Notes under the pieces: model-generated
Told to the model about the DNA's origin: nothing
The model's input: only the letters and a program-made list of their open reading frames with translations
Database searches by the model: none
DNA from: Smittia aterrima
Lineage: Eukaryota > Arthropoda > Insecta > Diptera > Chironomidae
Reading direction: 5' to 3'
Length of the DNA: 64,000 bases
Assembly (NCBI GenBank): GCA_033063855.1
Contig: CP093831.1
Location: 27,838,001 to 27,902,000 of the forward strand
Shown here: in pieces, positions 49,096 to 58,802 of the stretch
Layout: every line of letters begins with the position of its first letter
How positions within the stretch are numbered: position 1 is the stretch's first letter
Made by a program: the position numbers and the translations under genes

Positions 49096-49429
49096 TTTGC
49101 CATCGAAAAATTTGAATTCGTCGGTGATTTCCTTTTAAGAGCTGACTATAGCGTTTTACCAAAAATGTTCGTAAACTTCAACAAGCTTACAAGCTTGAAA
49201 CTTGTAATATACAATGGTCAAATGTTTGGAGACGATTCTTGGAAACGATTTCAGTTCAGGCTCAAAAGTTTGTCAATAAAATTTGGACGCTACGACGACA
49301 GAGAACTCATCAAAATAATCAGGGAAATAATCAGGGAGAGTTGACCGGTTGGTTGATGTTGACGAGAATGATCTGAAGAAAATTTTGGTTGAAGGGACCG
49401 GAAAAGTTCTTGTCGGAAATTTTAATTGA
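49096..49429 (+). pseudogene. F-box gene fragment with internal deletions
   Basis: Resembles the 3' half of F-box copy 3: IEKFEFVGDFLLRADYS, LTSLKLVIYNGQMFGDDSWK, then a loss of about 27 residues before GRYDDRELI. A second deletion leads, through a TGA, to the LVDVDENDLKKILV...GNFN tail. Just to its left, 49058-49088 resembles the start of exon 4 of the odorant receptor gene (TTGCAACTTCGTTCGACTGA). The fragment therefore seems to be fused to an OR remnant. Confidence 0.78.
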
Positions 49430-49682
49430 AAGAATTGTTAATTAAATAAAAAAATTTATAATAAATTAACAAACATAGAGTTTAACAAACACTGCCTGTA
49501 CGAGTATTCTCTACGATTTTCTGCTCGTTCGTTAAAAAACAGAAAAATAAAATTATTCCGAATTTCTGATCAACCCACTTTGCAAAGTTTTTTGTTTGTT
49601 TTTAAACTCTCAAACTTTATTCACATTTAACATTGAATTTAAAATATTTTTAAGCAGAACTTCTCGCCGAGAATTGTGCGTT

Positions 49683-51908
49683 CTAATGTCGTGATGAGTA
49701 AAATGCCTTCAGAATGTATTTCATGACGAGAAAGTCTTTCAAAATTGTGATCCATTCGAAGATGAACGCAGCAACTGCGAACAACAAGCTCGAAGTCCAA
49801 ATGACGAATCCAGGTTCAAGCATCTTCATGGTCAAAACCTTTGGTTCGTCGTACGTTCTGAAACGTTTTTCGTTTAAATCCGGCCAAGTCATACTGCCAC
49901 ATGCTCGTCCAAGCTCTGGATGCATGAAGATTCCACCAACGAAATGTTGTTTCATTCTGTGATCGATCGTTTCGAACAAATAATGATGACGCTCAAATTT
50001 AAGTCCACAAATGCTCAAGTCCGAAAAATCCTTTATCGTTCGTTTGAGAAAATTCTGAAAATCCTTTATGTCCGTTGTCGTTTGTTTTTTTCCGCATTTC
50101 CAACTCACAAGTGTTTATCTGATAGGCAAATAAGCTTGATCTAGAACCATCTATTTGTGCTAGATCTATTGGTGACACAACTTTTCCTCTATAAGTAAAA
50201 AATATTAAAAGTTATCAATGGAAGATTGCGGTCGCTAGCCATATATGATAAAGCTTGTCTAAGTGGAAAATTCAATTTAGATACCTTTTAGAAATCTCTG
50301 ATTCCGGAAACTTTTCTTTATAATTTTCCTCCATCCAGAAAGAGTATCCTTTCTCGATCAACACGTCGATCGTATAAACTTTCGGTATTTCGATATCTTT
50401 CTGCATGAACTCGAAGGTCTTTCCTTGCCAAGCTGTTCGAATGATCAAGCAATAAAGAATGAACACCATCGTCAGAAATCTTGCGAAGTTTCTTCTTGGC
50501 ATGACAACTTGTGAGATTCCAAAGAATATTTGAATGACATTCAACCATGGCGTGTCGATGTTAGGGCCGATGATGAAATCTCTTATCGATTTTTTTACGC
50601 AGCAGTACAAGATCAGAATCGTCGCGAATGCTGTCACAAAGGTTACTGCTATCATTGCCCACGTGAATTCATCAAAAGGCATCGCCAACTTGTCGTATTC
50701 AGAATAGTTCTCAAACACATCAGTTGTTCCCAATCGAGTATGAATGTATTCGAGGGGAAAGGTGATAAAATCGATATCGCCTCCTATGTCATATCTAACA
50801 AATAGAAGAGAAATTACTTTTGAGATTACATGAAAATTTCAGTTATTTTAAGTAGTCTAGGATTTATCCATGGACTTGGTACCCGCAGTCTTGAAGGGCC
50901 TGGCCTTCCTTGATTTAAAGAAACTACTACAACCTCTTTTCCAGATAAGTTTTCTGCCTTGTCTGTCCCTTAATGCACTGGACCTTTGAGATATATTTAA
51001 ATAGAAAAGAAATAATTTGTGATGGACAATTTCTTATGAATTACTTACCCGTCGTCGAGCTTTTTGTGATGACTATCAAAATCATTGTAACATCCTTTCG
51101 CAAATAAAATGTCAATTTTGACCGATCCAGGTTTCATTGTTGCGTTGTTCAGAACTTGAAGTGAATTTTCAACATCGCGATCTAGCTGTGAAAATTTTGT
51201 TGTAAATCTCGTAGCTTCATGCGTAAGGATAGTGCAGCCATGAAGATTTGCTGATTTTCTCATCAAGAAATTTTCGTTTTCCCACTTTCTTGTCGTTTTG
51301 TTGAAACTGTTTAGCTCAATTAGCTGAAGCTTTCCACATTTTCCAGGAGAGAACCAAACAAACGTCATCAGTTTGATGTAATCAGTTTCGTCAACGAGGA
51401 AATATTCGTATTGGATGATGTCCAGTAAATATCTATTGAGATAATACGCCATATTGTAGATTATTGTGTTATTCTTCGCCCTTTCCATGACATCCGCTTC
51501 GAGAGATTCAATGTCAGAGATTGTAGCGTGTTGGCAATAGACGAAAAGCTGAAGCGGTTTGAAGTATTCATTCGTCAACTTTAATTTTTGATTGAATTCC
51601 TTGACGAATGCGAAATTGTTGAAGGTTAAGAGAGTTGAGCTGTCGAGCAAGATTTTTTCCTTTTCCAGTTGCAAGTTTTTCAGTTGAAATGGCATCGCGT
51701 TCTCGTTCAAGTCCTTCAAGACGAGTGACGTCATCGTATCCGAGTCTACTCCATAATTGTTGATGAACATTCTCGTTTCCAGTTGGAACAAATGACGAGT
51801 TACGTTCTCAAAAGCCTTCGACAAGACTTCGAGCGACGGATCCACATTTAAAATCATTCCTTCGCACAAAGCACTTAGTAGCAATGAAAAGATGAAATAA
51901 ATTTTCAT
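49683..51908 (-). pseudogene. Ionotropic receptor, array copy 4 (subtype A), frameshifted
   Basis: Exons 51049-51908, 50285-50794 and 49683-50188. Exons 1 and 2 are fully open, with signal peptide, SANLHGCTI, M1, PRRNFARFLTM and RTAWQGKTF. The exons sum to 1876 nt, which is not a multiple of three. In exon 3 the spliced frame reads GKVVSPID...YQINTCELEM, as in the sister genes, but the conserved downstream part (FLKRTIKDFSDLSICGLK through M3) is in another frame. The shift lies at or near a run of seven T on the plus strand (about 50085-50091). It may be a true disabling mutation or a homopolymer error in the assembly. Intron 1 is 254 bp, with the shared module. AATAAA on the minus strand is at 49616-49621. 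Confidence 0.75.
50840..50995 (-). repeat. Intron-1 inserted module, copy 4
   Basis: A shorter form of the module (GACTTGGTACCCGCAGTCTT, GGGCCTGGCCTTCCTTGATT, GCACTGGACCTTTGAGATAT). It is followed by the ordinary short-intron sequence of copies 1, 2 and 6, which shows that the module was inserted into, or later deleted from, an existing intron. Confidence 0.72.
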
Positions 51909-52048
51909 TTTTCTTCACAATTTTCTTATTTTCAACTTAGTAACTCGAAGAAATCCTTTGCAATGACAGAAGTGAACGTTACCTGAGCTACTTACTTGTT
52001 GAGAATGTCTAACAACAGTCGAACATGTAAAATATTGTAACGAGTCTT

Positions 52049-52110
52049 ATCTGCATGAGAAAATATTCAAGACTTCAACAGTTTTCTTTAGTTACAAGTT
52101 GTGCGTATAT
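52049..52110 (-). promoter_or_regulatory. Conserved upstream block of IR copy 4
   Basis: Contains GAATATTTTCTCATGCAGAT on the minus strand, followed by AAGACTCGTT, about 141 bp upstream of the ATG. Confidence 0.6.
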
Positions 52111-52376
52111 TCTTCGATCTATTGATAATCAATATTTTATTATTCAATGTAAGAAAATGGAGAGTTAACCGCCATACCTAAGCCTTCTATATATGAAACC
52201 GTGTTCCAGACTGACCATCTGTTATTCTACACAGTCTCAATATTGTGAGGTATTTCAGATAACACGCTATTCTACTTCAAATTTTATTTTTAAATCTCTC
52301 AAACTTTATAAACTCACATTTAACATTGAATTAAAAACATTTTCAAACTTAGTTCTCTTTATAAAGATTGTGCGCT

Positions 52377-54815
52377 TTAAAGTCGTGTTGAGTAAAAAGC
52401 CCTCAAAACGTATTTCATGACGAGAAAGTCTTTCAAAATTGTGATCCATTCGTAGATGAACGCAGCAACTGCCAACAACAAGCTCGAAGTCCAAATGACG
52501 AATCCAGGTTCGAGCTTTTTCATGGTCAAAACCTTTGGTTCGTCGTACGTTCTGAAACGTTTTTCATTTAAATCCGCCCATGCCAAACTTCCGCATGATC
52601 GTCCAATCTCTCGATGCATAAAGATTCCTCCAACAAAATGTTGTTTCATTTTGTGGTCGATCGTTTCGAACAAATAATGATGGCGTGGAAATTTAAGTCC
52701 ACAAATTTTTAAGTGCGAAAATTGCTTAACCATTGTTTTGCCTAATAGCTTGTGCGAATCTATCTCCACTGCTTTATCTTTAAAATAATTATTCAATAAT
52801 TCAAGCGCACAAGGGTTTATTTGAGTGACTTCCTTTTTGTTTTCTTCTTTATTGAAGTGTGGTTTTTGGCTTATTATTGACTCAACTTTACCTCTATAAG
52901 TAAAGAAAGTATTAAAATTAAATTTAAGGTTTCCAGTCCCAGGCAACTTGTTAAACGATTTGAGTACAATAATCAATTTACCTTTTAGAAATTTCTGATT
53001 CCGGAAACTTTTCTTTATAATTTGGTTCCATTACGAAAGTGTAACCTTTCTCGATTAAGCTGTCGATCGTGTGCTCTTCGATTGGTTTTTCAATGTCTTT
53101 TTGCATAAACTCGAATGTCTGTCCTTGCCAGGCTGTTCGAATGATCAAGCAATAAAGAATGAACACCATCGTCAGAAATCTTGCGAAGTTTCTTCTTGGC
53201 ATGACAACTTGTGAGATTCCAAAGAATATTTGAATGACATTCATCCATGGCGTGTCGATTTCGCGGCCGATGATGAAGTCTCTTATCGATCTTTTCACGC
53301 AGCAGTACAAGACCAGAATCGTCGCGAATGCTATCGCAAACGTGATTGCAATCATTGCCCACGTGAATTCATCGAAAGGCATCGCCAACTTGTCGTATTC
53401 AGAATAATTTTCAAAGTCATACTGTGTCGTCAGTCGCGAATTTATGTTCTCAAAAGGATAAGTGATAAAATCGACATCCACCACTTTTTGCGATCTAAGA
53501 GCAAAAAGAAAATACTTTTGAGAAAGTTAAACGCAGCTAAGAGCCCAGGCATGTTGACATAAAAACTTCAGTTATTTTAAGTAGTGTAGGATTTTTTCAC
53601 ATACTTAGTACTTGCAGTCTTAAAGGGACTGGCCTTTCTTGTTCCTAGAGAAGCTACTACAACATCTTTTCCAGAAAAGGTTTATGTCTTGTCAGTCCCT
53701 AGATGAAAGCATAATCTCAGGCTTTGGGAATTGCGGTAGGGCCGGATTTGGGATATTGGACCTTTAAGATATTATTTTTTTTTACTTTAAAAAAACAAGT
53801 GGCAGTAGCTAGTTACAGGGGGTTGGGCTTTACTGAGCTTACTGGTCCGAGGTGGACCCGATTCTGGTCAGCTCTGAGATTTTTTCGCCCCAAAAATCCC
53901 GTTACTTTAGTACCTAACTTACCCGTCATTGTTCTGTATGATGCGATATCTGTCAAAAGCATCGTAACATCCTTTCTCGAAGAATATGTCAGTAATTTCA
54001 GTATTGTTGATATTATTTAATACCATTGTTGCGTTGTTTAGAACTTGATTAGTCTCGTTAATGTTACCTTCAGATTCTTCTGTAAGTGTAGTCACATCAG
54101 GCATAACTAATGCTTCGAAGATAGTGCAGCCATGAAGATTCGCAGATTTTCTCATCGAGAATTTGTCCGTCTCCCAATTTCTTTTGACTTTGTTGTATTT
54201 GTTTAGCTCAATTAGATGAAGCTTTCCACATTTTCCAGGAGAGAACCAAACAAACGTCAGCAGTTTGATGTAATCAGTTTCGTCAACGAGGAAATATTCG
54301 TATTGGATGATGTCCAGTAAATATGAATTGAAATGAACAATTACATCTGTGTGAAGAGCATTTACTGTAATTTCGTTGCTTTTCGCCCTTTCCATGACAT
54401 CCACTTCGAGAGATTCAATGTCAGAGATTGTTGCGTGTGGACAATAGACGAAAAGCTGAAGTGGTTTGTAGAATTCATTCGTCAACTCTAATTTTTGATT
54501 GAACTCCTTGACGAATGCGAAATTGTTGAAGGTTAAGAGAGTTGAGCTGTCGAGCAAGATCTTTTCCTTTTCCAGTTGCAGGTTCTTCAGTTGAAATGGC
54601 ATCGCGTTCTCGTTCAAGTCCTTCAAGACGAGTGACGTCATCGTGTCCGATTCTACTCCATAATTGTTGATGAACATTCTCGTTTCCAGTTGGAACAAAT
54701 GACGAGTTACGTTCTCAAAAGCCTTTGACAAGACTTCGAGCGATGAATCCACATTTAAAATCATTCCTTCGCACAAAGCACTCAGTAGCAATGAAAAGAT
54801 GAAATAAATTTTCAT
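52377..54815 (-). CDS. Divergent ionotropic receptor, array copy 5 (subtype B)
   Basis: Exons 53923-54815, 52982-53494 and 52377-52893 (1923 nt, 640 aa), all in frame. Signal peptide, subtype B mark YCPHATISD, SANLHGCTI, M1 TWAMIAITFAIAFATILVLY, pore VVMPRRNFARFLTM, RTAWQGQTF and M3 PGFVIWTSSLLLAVAAFIY. Exon 1 is the longest of the set, with extra residues near VNALHTDVIVHFNSY and an Asn-rich tail (NATMVLNNINNTE) before the donor. The protein ends FYSTRL rather than FYSSRH. The AATAAA seen downstream in sister genes is altered here. Intron 1 is 428 bp and holds both the shared module and a fragment of the long-inverted-repeat element. Confidence 0.85.
53520..53770 (-). repeat. Intron-1 inserted module, copy 5
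   Basis: Same ordered segments as in copies 3 and 7 (AACGCAGCTAAGAGCCCA, CTTGCAGTCTTAAAGG, GTCAGTCCCTAGATGA, GGGAATTGCGGTAGGG, GGACCTTTAAGATATT). Confidence 0.72.
53795..53905 (+). repeat. Terminal part of long-inverted-repeat element in IR intron
   Basis: Begins ACAAGTGGCAGTAGCTAGTT, continues ACAGGGGGTTGGGCTTTACT and GGTCCGAGGTGGACCCG, and ends near the exon 1 donor. It lacks the internal ATCCGTCGGA segment, so it is deleted or rearranged. Confidence 0.7.
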
Positions 54816-54958
54816 TTTCCTTCACAATTTTCTTATTTTCAACTTAGTAACTCGAAGAAATCCTTTGCACTGACAAAGGAAACGTTTTTTGATCTGTTAA
54901 AAATGTCTCACCTGTTAAAAATGTCAGTCGAACATGTAAAATATTGTAACGAGTGTTA

Positions 54959-55018
54959 TCTGCATGAGAAAATATTCAGGACTTCAACATTTTTTATTAG
55001 TTACAAGTTGTGCGTGTA
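54959..55018 (-). promoter_or_regulatory. Conserved upstream block of IR copy 5
   Basis: Same block, 144 bp upstream of the ATG, with one change inside the ATATTC core (ATATTCAGG). Confidence 0.6.
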
Positions 55019-55064
55019 TCCTTCGATTTATTGGTAATCAGTTTTTTGTAATTCATTCCAGAAA

Positions 55065-55667
55065 ACAAGTGGCAAAAGCAGTTCGTAACAAACTTACTGT
55101 AGGGATTTTCATCCGTCGGACTAGTTACAGGGGTTGGGCTTTTCTGGGTTTACTTGTCCGAGGTGAACCCGAATCTGGTCAGCTCTAAGATTCATGCACT
55201 CAATTCAACAAGTTGATCACTTCTTGTGAACAAGTCGCAGTTATTTCAAAACTGAAAATCGACTTTTTGTATGGAGGTTCTAGGTTTAGGGCCCGTGAGC
55301 CCGATCCTGATGAGCTAGCGAAGAATCCTCGTATTAATAATTTCGTATTAATAAATTGTTTTTCGTATTAATATTCTCTATCGACTGGCGAAAAAATTAA
55401 TTTGCTAGCTTATCGCGTTCGCGAGTTATCTCAATCACACACCACGGATGTCGGACCACGGACAAAGCGATCACATAGGGTGTTCTCATCCTTCAGATGA
55501 AAAACCCTAATTTTTTTTTATTCAAAGTTTTAAATCCCAGAAAATCCAGGCTCCACACATTGGATCCATTTCGGATCATTAACCCAGTAAAGCCCAACCC
55601 CCTGTAACCAGTCCAACGGATAAAAAACCCAACAGTAAGGTCGTTACGAACTGCTACTGCTACTTGT
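55065..55667. mobile_element. Foldback/MITE-like element with ~130-150 bp inverted ends
   Basis: The left end starts ACAAGTGGCAAAAGCAGTTC, continues GTAACAAACTTACTGTAGGG, ATCCGTCGGACTAGTTACAG and GGTTGGGCTTTTCTGGGTTT. The right end, read inward, gives ACAAGTAGCAGTAGCAGTTC, GTAACGACCTTACTGTTGGG and GTTGGACTGGTTACAGGGGG in the same order. The core (55230-55510) is an inverted copy of the GAGCTAGC repeat family. There is no ORF for a transposase. Target duplications were not clear. Confidence 0.75.
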
Positions 55668-55760
55668 TTTTAAGAACTCTCAAATTTTATTAACATTAAA
55701 CACTGAATTTCAAACAATATCCAATAAACATTTATTTTCTCTCGTCAAAGATTGTGCGTT

Positions 55761-57791
55761 TTAATGTCGTGATGAGTAAAAAGCCTTCAAAATGTATTTC
55801 ATGACGAGATAATCTTTCAGAGTTGCGATCCATTCGAAGATGAACGCAGCAACTGCGAACAACAAACTCGCAGTCCAAATGACGAATCCAGGTTCAAGCA
55901 TCTTCATGGTCAACTTTTTTGAGTCCTCGACGACTTTAAAACGTTTTTCTTGTAGCTCCGGCCACGACAAGCTTCCACATGCTTTTCCAAGCAATGGATG
56001 AATAAAGATTCCACCAACGAAATGTTGTTTCATTTTGTGTTCAATTGTTTCAAACAAATGATGATGACGTGCAAATTTAAGTCCACAAATGCTCAAGTGC
56101 GAATATTGCTTAATCATTCGTTTGAGAAAATCCTTTTTTGTCAAATCATTTTGACGTCGGTCTTTACCACGATGCACAAAATCAAACACACAAGTGTTTA
56201 TCTGATGAGCATATAAGCTGAAGAGAACATCATCGCTATATGAACTAACTTTTCCTCTATAAGTAAAAATATATTAAAAGTTATCAATTGAGAATTCCGG
56301 TCACTAGCCAGTTAAAACTTATGAGAAAGCTTGTCAAAGTGGAAAATTCAATTTAATTACCTTTTAGAAATCTCTGATTCCGGAAACTTTTCCTTGTAAT
56401 TTGTCTCCATAACGAACGTGTATCCTTTCTCAATCATCTCGTCGACCGTGTGCACATTTGGCTTCTCGATGTCTTTCTGCATGAACTCGAAGGTTTTTCC
56501 TTGCCAAGCTGTTCGAATGATCAAGCAATAAAGAATGAAGACCATCGTCAGGAATCTTGCGAAGTTTCTTCTTGGCATGACAACTTGTGAGATTCCAAAG
56601 AATATTTGAATGACATCCAACCATGGTCTGTCGATGTTAGGGCCGATAATGAAGTCTCTTATCGATCTTTTTACGCAGCAGTACAAGATCAGAATCGTTG
56701 CGAATGCTGTTACAAAGGTCAGCGCTATCATTGCCCACGTGAATTCATCGAAAGGCATCACCAACTTGTCGTATTCAGAATAGAATGTGAAGTTTTCAAC
56801 TGTTTTCAATCGGGAATTTATGTATTCGAGAGGAAAGGTGATAAAATCGATATCGCCTCCTATTTCGTATCTAACAACAAATAGAAAAGAAATAATTTGT
56901 GATGGACAATTTCTTATGAATTACTTACTCGTCGTCGAGCTGTTTGTGTCGATATCTATCAAAACCATTGAAACATCCTTTCGCGAACCAAATGTCAACA
57001 TTCTTGAACGTTTCAATCATTGTTACGTTGTTGAGAACTTTAAGTGACTTGGTAACTTCAACATCAAGCTGTGAAAATGTTGTTCCATCTGCCATAGCTT
57101 CAGCTGTAAAGATAGTGCAGCCATGAAGGTTTGCCGATTTTCTCATTGAGAACTTGTCGTTCTCCCAGTTTTGAGTTTTTTTATTGAACTTATTGAGTTC
57201 AATTAACTTCAGCTCTCCACATTTTCCAGGAGAGAACCAAACAAACGTCAGCAGTGTTATGTAGTCAGCTTCGTCGAAAAGGAAATATTCGTATTGGATG
57301 ATGTCCACCAAATATGAATTGAAATGAGAAAGTCTCTCGTAGATAATCTTGTTGTTTTTTGCCCTTTCCATGACATCCGCTTCGAGCGATTCAATGTCAG
57401 AGATTGTTGCGTGTTGACAATAGACGAAAAGCTGAAGTGGTTTGAAGTACTCATTCGTCAACTTTAATTTTTGATTGAATTCCTTGACGAATGAGAAATT
57501 ATTGAAGGTTAAGAGAGTTGAGGAGTCAAGCAAGATCTTTTCCTTCTCCAGTTGCAAGTTCTTCAGTTGAAATGGCATCGCGTTCTCATTCAAGTCCTTT
57601 AACAATAGTGACGTCATCGTGTCCGTATCTACTCCATAATTGTTGATGAACATTCTCGTTTCCAGTTGGAACAAATGACGAGTTATGTTCTCAAAAGCCT
57701 TCGACAGAACTTCAAGCGATGGATCCACATTTAAAACCATTCCTTCGCACAAAACAATCAAAAGCAATGAAATGATGAAATAAACTTTCAT
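55761..57791 (-). CDS. Divergent ionotropic receptor, array copy 6 (subtype A)
   Basis: Exons 56929-57791, 56361-56870 and 55761-56256 (1869 nt, 622 aa), all in frame. Signal peptide YFIISLLLIVLCEG, YCQHATISD (subtype A), SANLHGCTI, M1 WAMIALTFVTAFATILIL, pore VVMPRRNFARFLTMVFILY, RTAWQGKTF and M3 PGFVIWTASLLFAVAAFIF. Some otherwise constant sites differ (YEYFLFDEADYITLLTF). Its exon 2 N-terminal part is closest to copy 2 (MKTVENFTFYSEYDK). Intron 1 is 58 bp. AATAAA on the minus strand is at 55686-55691. A conserved block is at 57922-57985. Confidence 0.85.
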
Positions 57792-57921
57792 TTTCCTTCA
57801 CAATTTTCTTATTTTCAACTTAGTAACACGAAGAAATCCACGGAACTAACAAAAAAATGTTGTTCGATCCAACCAGAAATGTTTCACCACGGTCTAACAT
57901 GTAAAACATTGAAACGAGTCT

Positions 57922-57985
57922 TATCTGCATGAGAAAATATTATAAAGGCTTCAATAGTTTTCTTTAGGTACAAGTTGTGCGTGTA
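57922..57985 (-). promoter_or_regulatory. Conserved upstream block of IR copy 6
   Basis: CTCATGCAGATAAGACTCGTT is preserved (20 bases from TCATGCAG onward), with a small insertion in the ATATT part. It lies about 140 bp upstream of the ATG. Confidence 0.58.
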
Positions 57986-58079
57986 TCCAGGATACAGTAT
58001 CCTTCGATTTATTGGTAATCAATATTTTGTAGCTCACTATAAGAAAATGAGGTTTAATTTTGAGATCAAACAAATCACA

Positions 58080-58697
58080 AAAAATTGCGATAATTTGCGA
58101 ACTCGATGAGCTAGCGTATTAATTTCTTCACCAGTCGATAGAGAATTTTATTTTGGAAAACAACTTTTGAGGATTTTTCGCTAGCTCATCGGTTTTCTTG
58201 AGAACGGAAGCAACTAGCTATTCCTGTTTCTGCCATTTGGTTCAATTTATGGCAAAATCGCAGAGTTTCGAAGATGGATTCGATAGCTCAAGTGGTTCGG
58301 GGCTTAAATCTGGTGAGCTCCATACAAATTTTCTAAACTTTTTCGATTTGTTCAGATTTCTTAACATTTCTGCTGACACTTCTTCACAAGAAATGTTCAG
58401 CGTGCTCTAACGAGTGCTTGGATCCCAGAGCTGACCAAATATGAGTCCACCTTCGACCACTACTTCTATAACTCTATATCTTTATTACACTGTTTTTATA
58501 ATTCAATATTCAATAAAAAAATATAAATAAAATTTAAATACTTTGTTCAGTCAAAGTTTTAAATCCCAGAAAATACAAGCTCCACTCATTGGATCCATCT
58601 CTGACCAGTTAACCAAGTTAAGTCCCACCCACTCTCACCAGTCCGACGGATGAAAAACTCTACAGTAAGCTCGTTACCAACCGCTTCTGACACTTGT
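58080..58697 (+). repeat. Composite dispersed repeat between IR copies 6 and 7
   Basis: In order: GCGAACTCGATGAGCTAGCG and the CAGTCGATAGAGAATTTT segment; TTTCGAAGATGGATTCGA with CTCAAGTGGTTCGG; ATATGAGTCCACCTTCGACC; then an inverted terminal segment (CTACAGTAAGCTCGTTACCA...CACTTGT) ending at 58697. The left terminal segment is missing. Confidence 0.75.
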
Positions 58698-58802
58698 TAA
58701 AAATATTTTTTTTGAAACTCTCAAACTTTATTCACATTTAACATTGAATTTAAAACATTTTCAAACAGAACTTTCGACTTCTCACGTCAATGGTTGTGCG
58801 TT

